Positions 31,370-40,999 of a stretch of 64,000 nt of DNA are shown here, piece by piece (position 1 is the first letter of the stretch; each line of letters begins with the position of its first letter). The position numbers and the translations under genes are program-made. Origin of the DNA: Carposina sasakii (Eukaryota; Arthropoda; Insecta; Lepidoptera; Carposinidae); contig CP053163.1 of NCBI GenBank assembly GCA_014607495.2, positions 7,048,716-7,112,715 of the forward strand. Reading direction: 5' to 3'. The notes under the pieces were generated by a model. It was not told the DNA's origin, did not search any database, and was given only the letters and a program-made list of their open reading frames with translations.

Positions 31370-32783
31370 TGATATATATCCATCTTACTACAAAGTGCAA
31401 CAAACTAAGCTTAGTTGCTACCCTCCGAATCAATCAGTGTCAGTTACGGATTCATCGGCTCGAATTACACTTCAAGCTTTACTGGACATCACAGTGACGA
31501 GGATTCTTCAAAGTCTTTCTGACGATGTGCAAAATAAGCAGCTAAAGCTGATATCCAAGTGGGGATTTGATGGTGCCTCCAACCAAAGCCGGTACAAGCA
31601 GAAAATGGAGGGCGAGCAGGATGATTCCAGCATTTTTATGACCTCTTTGGTCCCACTAAAACTGACAGATGGAGATAATACTTTATGGACGAACCCAAAA
31701 CCATGCTCAGCTTTGTATTGTCGTCCAGTCCAGTTTACTTTTGTAAAAGAGAGTGAAGCAGTTGTAATTGATCACAAAAGACAAATGGATGATGAAATTA
31801 AGGATCTTATCCCCACAGAGAGCAGTAATAATAACAGGGTGACTCATCATCTAATGATGACAATGATCGACGCTAAAGTCTGCACGTACCTTTCTGAAGC
31901 CAGATCAAACGCATCGTGCTACCTGTGCTTAGCAAAACCAACAGAAATGAACCGATTAGATGTTGTAACTTCGAAGACTGTGTGTTCTGACGTATATGAA
32001 TTTGGTTTGTCATCCTTACACGCCCGTATAAATTGCATGGAATGTCTGTTACATATTGCGTACAGGCTTGACTTCAAACAGTGGGCAGCGAGAAGTAATG
32101 AGCACAAAGAAATGTTGCAGACAAGAAAAAAACACATTCAGGACAAATTTAAAGATGAGCTCAATCTGTTGATTGATATAGTAAAACAGGGCTCGGGAAC
32201 CACCAATGATGGCAATACCGCACGAAAGTTTTTCGAGTTTCCAAATACAACTGCAGCTATTACCGGGTTGGATGAGGAGCTCATAAAAAGATTTGCTGTG
32301 ATTTTGCAAGCAATAACATCTGGCGAGAAAATCGATGTGAACAAGTTCAAAGATTTTTCCCGCAAAACGGCAGAAAAGTACGTAGAATTATACGATTGGT
32401 ACTACATGTCGGCAACCGTACATAAATTGTTAATACACGGGGCTGACATCATTGAGAAAAATGACATTGTGCCCATTGGGGCTCTCTCTGAAGAAGCCTC
32501 AGAGTCGCGAAATAAAGATTTTAGGAGGTTCCGGGAAAATCATTCGCGAAAAAGAAGCAGGCAAGATTCAAATCAAGATATTTTAAATATGCTTGTCATT
32601 TCCTCTGATCCCTTATTAAGTGCACAAAGGCCTAAGCTAGATAGTAAGAGAAAACTAAGCTTTTTTGGTGAAACTCTCGACTTAATCCAGTTTCAGGAAA
32701 CTGAGTTCGAGTTTTTAGATGTAACTAACTTGGATTCTGACTCAGAATTGGAATCCGACAACGAGAATGATGAAAATTCGTAA
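31296..32783 (+). pseudogene. Transib transposase, catalytic part (RAG1-related, frame 2)
   Basis: Open frame of 495 codons; its first codon is TTG and is not a true start. Landmarks (residues of this frame): SKWGFDGASNQ with D92; TMIDAKVCTYL with D192; CYLC with C208/C211; HARINCMECLLHIAYRLD near 242-259; GNTARKFF near 306; ATVHKLLIH with H376/H381; and GALSEEASESRNKDFRRFRE with E403. The D-D-E triad and the CxxC...HxxxxH zinc site correspond to those of RAG1 and Transib transposases, and the NKDFRRFRE block is almost a RAG1 hallmark. An acidic C-terminus follows (LDSDSELESDNEND). Apart from the frameshift near 31318 I see no damage. The enzyme would cut and join the transposon ends. Confidence 0.9.
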
Positions 32784-32959
32784 TATAAGAAAAATATACT
32801 TCTTTTCTTTCTTTCTTTCTAATGTAAAAAAAAATACGAATTTTCATCACTCTCATTTTTCAATTTTTTTTTATTAATTATGTAAGATTACTGTACTATT
32901 TGGTTCAATTATAATTTAATTGAATATTTTGTATAATTAAGAACATTTTTGTAACTTAA

Positions 32960-32965
32960 AATAAA
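32960..32965 (+). terminator. Polyadenylation signal of the Transib gene
   Basis: AATAAA about 175 bp after the transposase stop codon, inside the element and before the right inverted repeat at 33062. Confidence 0.55.
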
Positions 32966-33061
32966 CAGCATTTTTTTATATTTTTCTTGTTTTATACCTA
33001 TAAATTCATATCATTTGAGTTAACCACATTCATAATATCGATTTTCTTAAGTTAGACAATA

Positions 33062-33415
33062 AAGGGAACCGTTTCATATGTAAAAATAAATAAAAATATT
33101 TTGATGATTTTTTAAAAAAAATCGGCAGTGATAACCGTTATTTGTAGTACGTCAAAAAATCATAAATAATTAGTACTAACACTACCTGTAAGGATATTAC
33201 GGTTTTCCTTGCCGTTTAAGAGATAATTAAATTTTTATTCTAGCTTCATACAAATTTTTCGTAAAAAAATTATAAGTCCTTTGTTTTTGTGCAGATTGAT
33301 GCGAGTATCATTTGAGTATATGATAATAACTAGTAGAAGCGATATTCGATTAGAAATTCGGTATTTGCCACTTTTGATTCCTATGTCTATGAAAGCCGTT
33401 TTTCAGCCCACCGTG
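33062..33415 (-). repeat. Right terminal inverted repeat of Transib
   Basis: Inverse of 29499-29852. Ends ...ttcagcccaccgtg, then CGTCG target duplication. Confidence 0.92.
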
Positions 33416-33635
33416 CGTCGCGCGTCGACGCGGTCTCGTTGAAATGAACGTGGACTATTTAAAATAGCCGTCTTTGAATTCGACTAGTCTACGAATGAAC
33501 GATGAACCGTTCAATCGTCGAATGTAGATGGACTAGTCGATTCGACTAGTCCGTTGAATAAACGCCCATCGCTAATACCTATAGCAAGTAGGTGAGTGGA
33601 TTCGTGTCGACGAAGTCGCGGGCTTGCGCTCTATA

Positions 33636-33883
33636 ATAAATAAATAATAAATATTCACACACTTCACAACACATTGACCTAGTCCCACACTAAGATCCCT
33701 AAGGTCTTGTGTCGTGGGTACTAAGCAACGGTATATAAATACATAGATAAGTATAGAAACATCCATGACTCGGAAACAAATATCGATGTACATCACATCA
33801 ATGTTTGCACCTACCGGGATTCGAACCCAGGACCTATGGCGTCGTAAGTCGGGCAAATACCAACTACACCAATCGGCCGTCTT
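33636..33883 (-). repeat. SINE-B, tRNA-derived, complete copy
   Basis: The complement begins gacggccgattggtgtagtt, where tggtgtagttgg fits a pol III A box, and continues to gggttcgaatcccgg with an exact B box. The 3' body ends in an (aaataaata)-type tail. The acceptor stem cannot pair (acggccg against taggtgc), so it is a SINE head and not a tRNA gene. Other copies: 45142-45347 and a fragment at 3029-3073. Confidence 0.75.
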
Positions 33884-34136
33884 CATGGATAAGTGTAAGT
33901 GCTCATTGTTGGCTTCGTCATGATTGAGCAGAGACAAAGCTTAGTTTTGTTTGTTTATTCGAGCTGATTAGCCGGAGGAACCGATTAATGGATTTTGATA
34001 TGACACGGCTGATATAAAATGTCAAAATAAAATGAACATACGAAATTGGCGTTTTGTCGTACTGGCCACTTTGATATCAAATAGATCCACTAAATCTCCT
34101 CTTTGATTAAGAATTCCAATTACATACAGCCATTTA

Positions 34137-34409
34137 TTCACTATGGGTGCGCCCACCACCGGGCCCTACGAAATCAAAAACTAGATAAATAATCTTTAAT
34201 TTGATTTCGGAATGGTGCAATGTATCGTCTTGCATGCTAGGTGCTCGGGTCTGGTTTCTCATGGCGATTGTAGTTAGTGCAAGTGCCTGTTGTCGCAATT
34301 ATGAGTTATCAGATCCGAGGGTCAGTGGAGGGTGTAGGGCCTGGTGGTGGGCGCACCCATAGTGAATGTTTGAACTTCCGAATTGTAACGCCTAATACAA
34401 TTTCATTTA
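34137..34409. mobile_element. 273-bp insertion with 33-bp hairpin and 12-bp duplication
   Basis: The direct repeat TACAGCCATTTA (34125-34136 and 34410-34421) brackets the insert. Inside, 34137-34169 (ttcactatgggtgcgccc...) and 34334-34366 are inverted copies with one mismatch, but the second arm stops 43 bp before the right boundary. A 12-bp duplication suggests retroposition, whereas the arms suggest a DNA element. Class unknown. Confidence 0.6.
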
Positions 34410-34765
34410 TACAGCCATTTAGTCATGCATTTGTGCTTCAAAAACCGTAATTCATTTTATTTTTCCTCTTTAGGTTTTTTCTTTGCGTCGTCACTTAGTT
34501 TACAAAATGGAAAACTTAAAATATTACGTTATTATGATATTATTAGTCCTACCGTGGCACCAGTGCTGCAGAAACGGCTCGAAGGATCAATGCTTTGTAC
34601 GAGTATAGCGGCGGTGTCGCAAAAGAAAACACAGTGCGTTTTTGGTTCCACCGTTTAGATTCTAGAAATTTCAACCTGCAGAACAAGTCCCGTGGACGGC
34701 CGGAGACTTAAGTTCATAATAAAGAATACATGGCTATTGTAGAAGCGGATCCAACGCAAACCACA

Positions 34766-35334
34766 GCCTGGTTTACACGTATTAAGTAGTCTAGTAGGTA
34801 ACTAAATTTTAAGTCATTTATTGTATGTGAACAATTAATTTAGTATTAAGTTGCAAACTAAACAAGTAGATTAGAATTGTTTCTATTTTTTGATTAAGTT
34901 AGTGGGCGTGGCTAATCACTTGACACGTTTGGACAGGTACAATTTAGTTAAAAATTAGTTAAATGCATAAGTAGGTGTGTTTCGTCCTGTGTTTCTTTTT
35001 ATAAAAATGAAGAAACAAGTGGACAGAAGATGCTTATGGAATATAAGAAGCACAGATTATAGAAATAATAATATAAAATAAATAAGTAAATAAATTTTTA
35101 AGTACATATTGTTATTTCTTTTATTATTTAATCTTTAACTTTCTCTAAAATCTCACTAATAACAATATGCGCAGAATTTACGACTTCCTTGTGTTGTAGC
35201 TCGTCCATCTTGAATGAACTAAAGAGCTTAATTACTTAAATACGTATGGACACATACTTAAATAAAATTAAGTCGCTTAAAATTTTGTTAAAATTTAGTT
35301 ACCTACTTGACTACTTAATACGTGTAAACCAGGC
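34766..35334. mobile_element. MITE-like element with 45-bp inverted ends
   Basis: Arm 34766-34810 (gcctggtttacacgtattaa...) mirrors 35291-35334 (...ttaatacgtgtaaaccaggc) with several mismatches. The interior is AT-rich and non-coding. CAG occurs on both outer sides but is too short to prove a target duplication. Confidence 0.55.
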
Positions 35335-35867
35335 AGTGTTAAAACTGTTTTAATCCACTTGAAGCAAATCGGAAAGGTAAAAAAGCTCGAAAGGTGGGTA
35401 CCTCATTAATTGAGTGCCACGCGCGTTGACTGCTACGTTACATTACTCAACCAACACAATAATGAAGGAATTTATTATCGAATCATTACTTATAATATAA
35501 AGTTGATCCTGTACGATGATCAGAAATGCTCATCGCTATGGTTGAACCCTGGTGAACTAGCCAAATCCTGCCCCAAGTGAAAATTGACTCAAAAAAGTTA
35601 CTTGTGAGCGTTAGGTGAAAAAAAATCGACTTTATATTCCTCCTTTACAAAACGCGTATTTCATTTATGACCTATCAACCTTAAAAATAAACCTATACCT
35701 ACTCTAACTAAGCTCTCTGGAACTTCTGTTGGAGAAAAAAGTACAAAATAATGATGATGATGAATTACCTATGATCTTGCTGTGTACCCATGTACAATAC
35801 AGTATATATTCAATTAACAGGTTCAATGCTTTTAATTAGTTTAGTTTGTCCTAAGTATTAAACGGGA

Positions 35868-36045
35868 GGTGGGCAGCAGCGCCTCCCGTGCTGACAACAT
35901 AGTCCGAAAATCACACTGCGGTCACCAACCCGCCTGCCCAGCGTGGTGACTATGGGCAAACCCCCCTGTGGCAGTAGCCTTGTGGCGTGCCCTGGGGGAG
36001 GCTTACGTCCAGCAGTGGACTGCAATAGGCTGAAGAAGAAGAAGA
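35868..36045 (+). repeat. SINE-R, 5'-truncated copy with (GAA) tail
   Basis: Starts 'ggtgggcagcagcgcctccc', contains 'cgcctgcccagcgtggtgac', and ends 'gtccagcagtggactgcaat' then ggctgaagaagaagaaga. The 3' 50 bp equal those of the RTE LINE at 6752-7040. Confidence 0.65.
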
Positions 36046-36117
36046 AAGTATTAATCACAGTAAAAGTATTTAATTTTAATTAATATGTACAAAACTTGGA
36101 GAATTTAGATAGTTATC

Positions 36118-36213
36118 AGTGGTAAGAGCACTGGCACGCGGAATGCAGAGGTCGTGGGTTCGATTCCCACCCGGGTGAGGAATTTTTTCCATTTCTTTAT
36201 TAATAATTTTATA
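36118..36213 (+). repeat. SINE-A copy
   Basis: Begins 'tcagtggtaagagcactggc', has the exact B box ggttcgattcc, and the gaggaattttttccatttct tail. Almost identical to the copy at 43540-43650 but its A box is cut. Confidence 0.65.
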
Positions 36214-36808
36214 AGTTATAATTTTGTTTGAAACACATCGTAATATCTACCTCTAAGTACCTTACTTCGACCCTGTGAACGTATGTACATATACCATAGA
36301 ACTTAATATCACAGGCATAAAATCAAGTCCTAGATACTAAGTATAAGAGCAACTTCGCAACTCTGAACAGCTTTCTATGGCCACCGAAAGTAGTTATAAG
36401 TTATGAAAATTGAACTAGTTCTTTAATAGGGGTTATACTTCACGCGGTTTTCAGAAAACTGGGATTATTAAGACTTTGTGTATGAACTATGAAGATAAGT
36501 ATAAGAATATCGTAACTTTTTTTTACTTATACAAATATGTAAATATTTTTATTAATTACTATTTACATTGTGGGGTGGATAGTAATACAATATAAAAAGC
36601 TTAAATCTAGGACAAATAGAAGACTGCCTGCAACTCCAATATCGTAACTTATTTTAGTCTAGGCATATCTATAATAATTTTTACGCCGGCTCCTTTGTAC
36701 AAAGACCTTTTGTACAGTATGCAAATATACGTAGGTCGAAGTAAGGTACACATAAAGGAACATCAGGACCAGAAGAACCTGATCACATTCCAACTAATAT
36801 AATTATTA

Positions 36809-37130
36809 TTATCTATTCTATACATATAATAAAAATGTAACGGATCGCTGTCTGTATATGGAAGATATATGAGAAAAAATATTATAGGAGTTATTTATCT
36901 ATGCAATATTACTCAAAAAAATGATTTTTGGAATTTTTGTCTGTTTGTCGGTTTGTCTGCGTTTGTGCACGTTAATTCCTGAAACGGCTGAAACAAGTTC
37001 GATGCAGTTTTCAGGAATATATTGTGCCAGGTCCCATTTAACATATGTATAGGCTACATTTTATCCCGTATAATTTCAACATTTTGTTTTTTCTGTATTC
37101 CACGCGGATGGAGTCGCGGGCGTCCACTAG
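36809..37130 (+). mobile_element. Helitron-like element, longer subtype
   Basis: Starts 'atctattctatacatataat', contains 'gtaacggatcgctgtctgta' and 'aacggctg', and ends with the cacgcggatggagtcgcggg hairpin plus cgtccactag|t. Shares its body with 57259-57600 and with the truncated copy at 46158-46310. Confidence 0.6.
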
Positions 37131-37403
37131 TCAGGAATATGTTTAAATGGATCAGGACGGAATCGGATAAAATTAGAGCAAGGATTCCCAATTCTCATGT
37201 ACTACATCATCTTTAAATTCTACGTAAATGTTCATACAAATGTCCGAAAACAAAATGGCGGATATTTGAACAGCTGATATAAACAACAGTTTTGCTTAGG
37301 ATCAAGTAACAGCACCAGGAAGTATCTCGTGTGGCAAAACAGACATGATGCAACATAGAGAGGTTAATGTCGAGTAACATACATACATAATATGTATATT
37401 ATA

Positions 37404-37795
37404 CAGGATGTTTTTTCGTTGCACCCTTAACGAAGGGTATGTACTCTATACATCAAATAAAATAAGTTTATGCCAAAAAATGCTGGAAAACGATGTAATT
37501 TTTTTTGTTTTTTTTTATTACTTGATCGGGTTAAATTTATAGTGTCCAGTGTTTATGCTAGTTTTTTTATAGACGTATATTATTATTTCTCGTGAAAAAA
37601 TCTTGCTACGCGCGTCAAAGTGCATTTATGCAGTAAAACGCTGTCTATTTACTCAACTTTGGACCCTAATATATTGGAAATCGGTCTGAGAATCAGGTCG
37701 GAAATTAGGTCTGAGAATCGGCTACTATCTATTTTTCATACCCCTTCTACGCAATAAGCGACATCTACCCGAGCGGAGCCGCGGGCAACAGCTAG
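37404..37795 (-). mobile_element. MITE-A (37404-37680) followed by a Helitron 3' end piece
   Basis: MITE-A starts CAGGATGTTTTTTCG after TA and runs to 'ggaccctaatatattggaaa', where the far end is lost. About 55 bp on, 37735-37795 holds a separate Lep1-type end on the + strand: gagcggagccgcgggcaaca then gctagt. Confidence 0.6.
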
Positions 37796-38486
37796 TTTGA
37801 CAGTAAAATGTATGGAAAATTTGTCAAAAGGCAATAATTACCTTAAACAATGTATCAATTCTTTTGTGATAACACAATAAGCTTTCTTCGTGTCTCTAAT
37901 CTAATTATGTAATAATAACTTTATTGTAAGTATCATATTTTGAGCAAATAAAAAATTATTTAATTTTATTTCTTGTAAAAAATTACCTTCATTTTTCATG
38001 TAATAAAACACGATTATTCAATTTAAGGCAATAAATATAAGAGCCCAAATAAAACGAGAGAAATAGGTTTAATTCACGCTATTGATACGTCTTTATTATT
38101 TAACATTGAAAATGATACGATCTTGACAAAATGGCGGTTACTAAACAAGAATTACAACGATAAGATGCGTCAATTGACTTGTTGAATGGCATCCATTAGT
38201 CTCTTACCCGCATCGTTCACGCTTCTGATACGTCTCGTCTTATAAAATGGTTGCTACAGGCGTAATTGATGAGTTTACGTTCGTAAAAGAGCTGGTTTAT
38301 AAAATTTTGTAGGTTTAATGCTATTTATATCAGCCAAATCCCTGATTTTATTCAATGGGCACGGAGAATTTGAAATGAGAAGAAAACCTTTTTCGTACAC
38401 TGCACTGAAACCTTTTTTGTAAAAATTTCCACAGAATTTGGGAGTTATATTACTAATACCCATTAGGCAAATTACTACTTTCCAGT

Positions 38487-39470
38487 AACCAGATTAGGCA
38501 AAGACCCAAAAGCCAAGCTCACCCGACACTATACTGAAGACATCCCGGATATCAGCCTGTACGAGATTAGGACTGCCCTTAAACAACTGAAAAACAACAA
38601 AGCGCCGGGCGACGATGGAATTACATCAGAGCTTCTAAGAGCGGGTGGAACTCCGGTACTGAAGGTCCTCCAGAGGCTCTTCAATTCCGTCCTGCTCGAA
38701 GGCATAACGCCGGAAGCATGGAGCAGAAGTGTGGTGGTGCTGCTCTTTAAAAAAGGCGATAAAGCCTTGCTGAAGAACTATAGACCCATCTCGCTCCTGA
38801 GCCATGTCTACAAGTTGTTTTCAAGGGTAATCACGAATCGTATTGCTCGCAGGTTTGATGACTTCCAGCCTCCCGAACAAGCCGGTTTCCGAAAAGGGTT
38901 TAGTACCATAGACTATATCCACACGCTACGGCAGATTATACAAAAAACGGAAGAGTATAATCGGCCACTATGCCTATCATTCGTGGACTATAAGAAGGCA
39001 TTTGATTCGATCGAGACATGGGCAGTGCTGCAGTCTCTCCAGCGGTGCCATATTGACCATCGATATATCGAAGTGCTGAAGTGTTTATACAGAAACGCCA
39101 CCATGTCGGTACGAGTACAGGAGTGGAGTACTGAGCCGATTTCTTTGCAGAGGGGAGTGAGACAAGGAGTAGTTATTTCTCCGAAGCTCTTCACCAATGC
39201 AGTGGAAGACGCCTTTAAGCTTCTCGAATGGAAACGACTCGGCATCAATATCGATGGCGAATACATCACTCACATCGGAAAGTTCTAGAGTGGATACCAC
39301 GTATCGGCAAGCGCAGCGTGGGAAGGCCACCCGTGAGGTGGATGGATGACCTGGCCAAGGTCGCGGGCGTCGGTTGAATGCAGGCTGCTTCCGACCGATC
39401 GGAGTGGAGGTTGTTGGGGGAGGCCTATGTCCAACAATGGACTTCTCAGGGCTGTAAATGAAAAAATAAA
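38487..39470 (+). pseudogene. RTE-type LINE reverse transcriptase, internally deleted copy
   Basis: Open frame from about 38487 to 39288. It contains KNNKAPGDDGITSELLRAGG, KGDKALLKNYRPISLLSHVY, FRKGFSTIDYIHTLRQIIQK, SFVDYKKAFDSIETWAVL (RT motif A) and GVRQGVVISPKLFTNAVEDA. It then reaches ITHIG, where about 600 bp holding the FADD catalytic motif are missing, and resumes with the tail (aaagttctagagtggat...). The joint falls at TCGG, shared by both parental sites of the copy at 25986-27990 (about 27193 and 27788). It is cleaner than that copy but dead for lack of the catalytic motif and endonuclease. Confidence 0.85.
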
Positions 39471-39503
39471 TAAAAATGAATTACTAATACCCGTATCTAT
39501 GAA

Positions 39504-39676
39504 GAAGAAGAAATTCCCGTGCTTTCTACATAGTCCTTATATCAGACTGTGGTCACCAACCCGCCTGCCTTGCGTGGTGACTATGGGCAAAACCCTTCTG
39601 TGGCAGTAGCCTTGTGGCGTGCTCTGGGGGAGGTCTACGTCCAGCAGTGGACTGGAATAGGCTGAAGAAGAAGATA
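39504..39676 (+). repeat. SINE-R, 5'-truncated copy
   Basis: 'tggtcaccaacccgcctgcc' and 'gtccagcagtggactggaat' with a ggctgaagaagaaga tail. Directly downstream of the RTE copy. Confidence 0.6.
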
Positions 39677-40254
39677 CAGGTTCTACAATAATATAATAAC
39701 TACAACACTTCGAATTTAAGTCCTTTAGTTACTATCTACTGAAACAAAAGAATGAGATATAAGATATATTATTATATTGAGGCCGCACGTAGCACTAAGC
39801 TGAGCTAGCAAGTATTTAAGTATGACGTATTTCTAAGATATTATAAATATAAGTTACTGAAAATAAATGCTGATTTTGACTCACTTCGTCGTGTCTATCA
39901 TTACTCTTCCACATATATTTCAAGAAAATATGATTTGTTTTTTGTAAAACAGTTATAAAATGCGGCGCGGCGCTGCCGGCCCCACTATCTAGTTAATACT
40001 GAAGCTTTTATTTGCTCAACCCCATCTCCATTCATCACAGTAAATACCCAACAGCCATATCCACGACAATATTTATTCACACACATAGGTTGAGAGGCTG
40101 AAGCCACTTTTTCTAATTGTTTTACTCTGTAGATAAAACTTATTATTAGTCAAAAAAAGGTTTAAAAAATAGTTTTATAACCGCAGGAAGGTAGGTCATC
40201 ATCATCATTATCAGCCTAATTGCAGTCCACTGCTGAATTTAATATATACCTATA

Positions 40255-40648
40255 CAGGGTGTTTTTTTGGGTGTTTTTTTGTGGCCACCTTTAACGAAGG
40301 GTACGTATTCTATACATGAAATAAAGTAAGTTTATGCCAAAAAAAAATGCTGGGAGATTTTTTTTTTTTTGAAAAAAAAAAATTAAATTCCTTGATCGTG
40401 CGAAATTTATAGTGTCTAGTGTTTATGTTAGTTTTTTTATAGACAGATATTAATTATTTTTCGTGAAAAATCCTGCTACGCGCGTCTATGTGCATTTATG
40501 CAGAAAAACGCAGTCTATTTACTCAACTTTGGACCCTAATATTTTGGAATCCAGACACTTCCCAGGTATGCTTCCATGGAGAAAAATGATCGTGATGATG
40601 AGGAGATTCCGTAGTTTTCAGGAACGTTGACGACCAAAAATCATCCTG
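40255..40648 (-). mobile_element. MITE-A, complete copy
   Basis: 394 bp, TA on both sides, starts CAGGGTGTTTTTTTGG with a small internal duplication of gtgtttttttg, ends ...ccaaaaatcatcctg. The body is almost identical to 56803-57178, so the two copies are recent relatives. It lies about 240 bp before the dpr exon at 40886. Confidence 0.7.
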
Positions 40649-40885
40649 TATATACTATAGTTACGATACGATACCCACGTGCAGACATGGGGTGGTACGA
40701 ATTCGTAGTAGGTACTTAATATAAATTATTAATCATCATTTATAACATAAACTTTAAATTTTAAAGTCGCAGTTCAACCACAAATTAGTCTCTTATCAAA
40801 AATATAACCAGCCCTTAAGCTACATCTTAGACTCTTTGTACACAAAATAGAACAAACAGAAATAATATCATGCATATTGTTACAG

Positions 40886-40985
40886 TTTCGAAGGCGGAAA
40901 TATTGTCGGGGCCGGAGTTGTTTGTGCGGGCCGGATCTGACATCAACCTCACTTGTGTTGCGAGACATGCACCGGATCCGCCAAG
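40886..40985 (+). CDS. dpr: dpr-family gene, exon: first half of Ig domain 2
   Basis: Acceptor ttgttacag ends at 40885; donor GTCAGT starts at 40986. With the single carried base it reads VSKAEILSGPELFVRAG, then SDINLTCVARHAPDPP. The SKAxILxxxELxxxxGSDINLTC pattern and the first cysteine of Ig2 are diagnostic of Dpr proteins. It enters in phase 1 and leaves in phase 2, in step with 9307-9517 and 44662-44819. The preceding intron is 31.4 kb and filled with transposons. MITE-B starts only 14 bp after the exon. Confidence 0.93.
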
Positions 40986-40999
40986 GTCAGTATTCTATA

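Larger units (their letters stand above)
29499..33415 (+). mobile_element. Transib DNA transposon with 354-bp inverted repeats
   Basis: The 3917-bp element begins CACGGTGGGCTGAAAA and ends with its inverse. It is flanked by the 5-bp duplication CGTCG (29494-29498 and 33416-33420). A CAC..TG terminus, a GC-rich 5-bp duplication and a RAG1-like transposase together define Transib, the family held to be related to the RAG1 recombinase of jawed vertebrates. The arms are nearly identical over about 354 bp, longer than the tens of bases I know for Transib ends. A SINE-R copy has inserted at 29986-30241. The element lies in the sense orientation in the dpr intron. Confidence 0.93.

Noticed and set aside
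33808..33883. Possible tRNA gene on the minus strand
   Set aside because: B box intact, but the acceptor arms cannot pair and the downstream body is shared with 45142-45347, so it is a SINE head.
34137..34366. Non-autonomous Transib based on the cactatgg tip
   Set aside because: No 5-bp duplication flanks the arms; instead a 12-bp duplication lies at different borders. Class left open.
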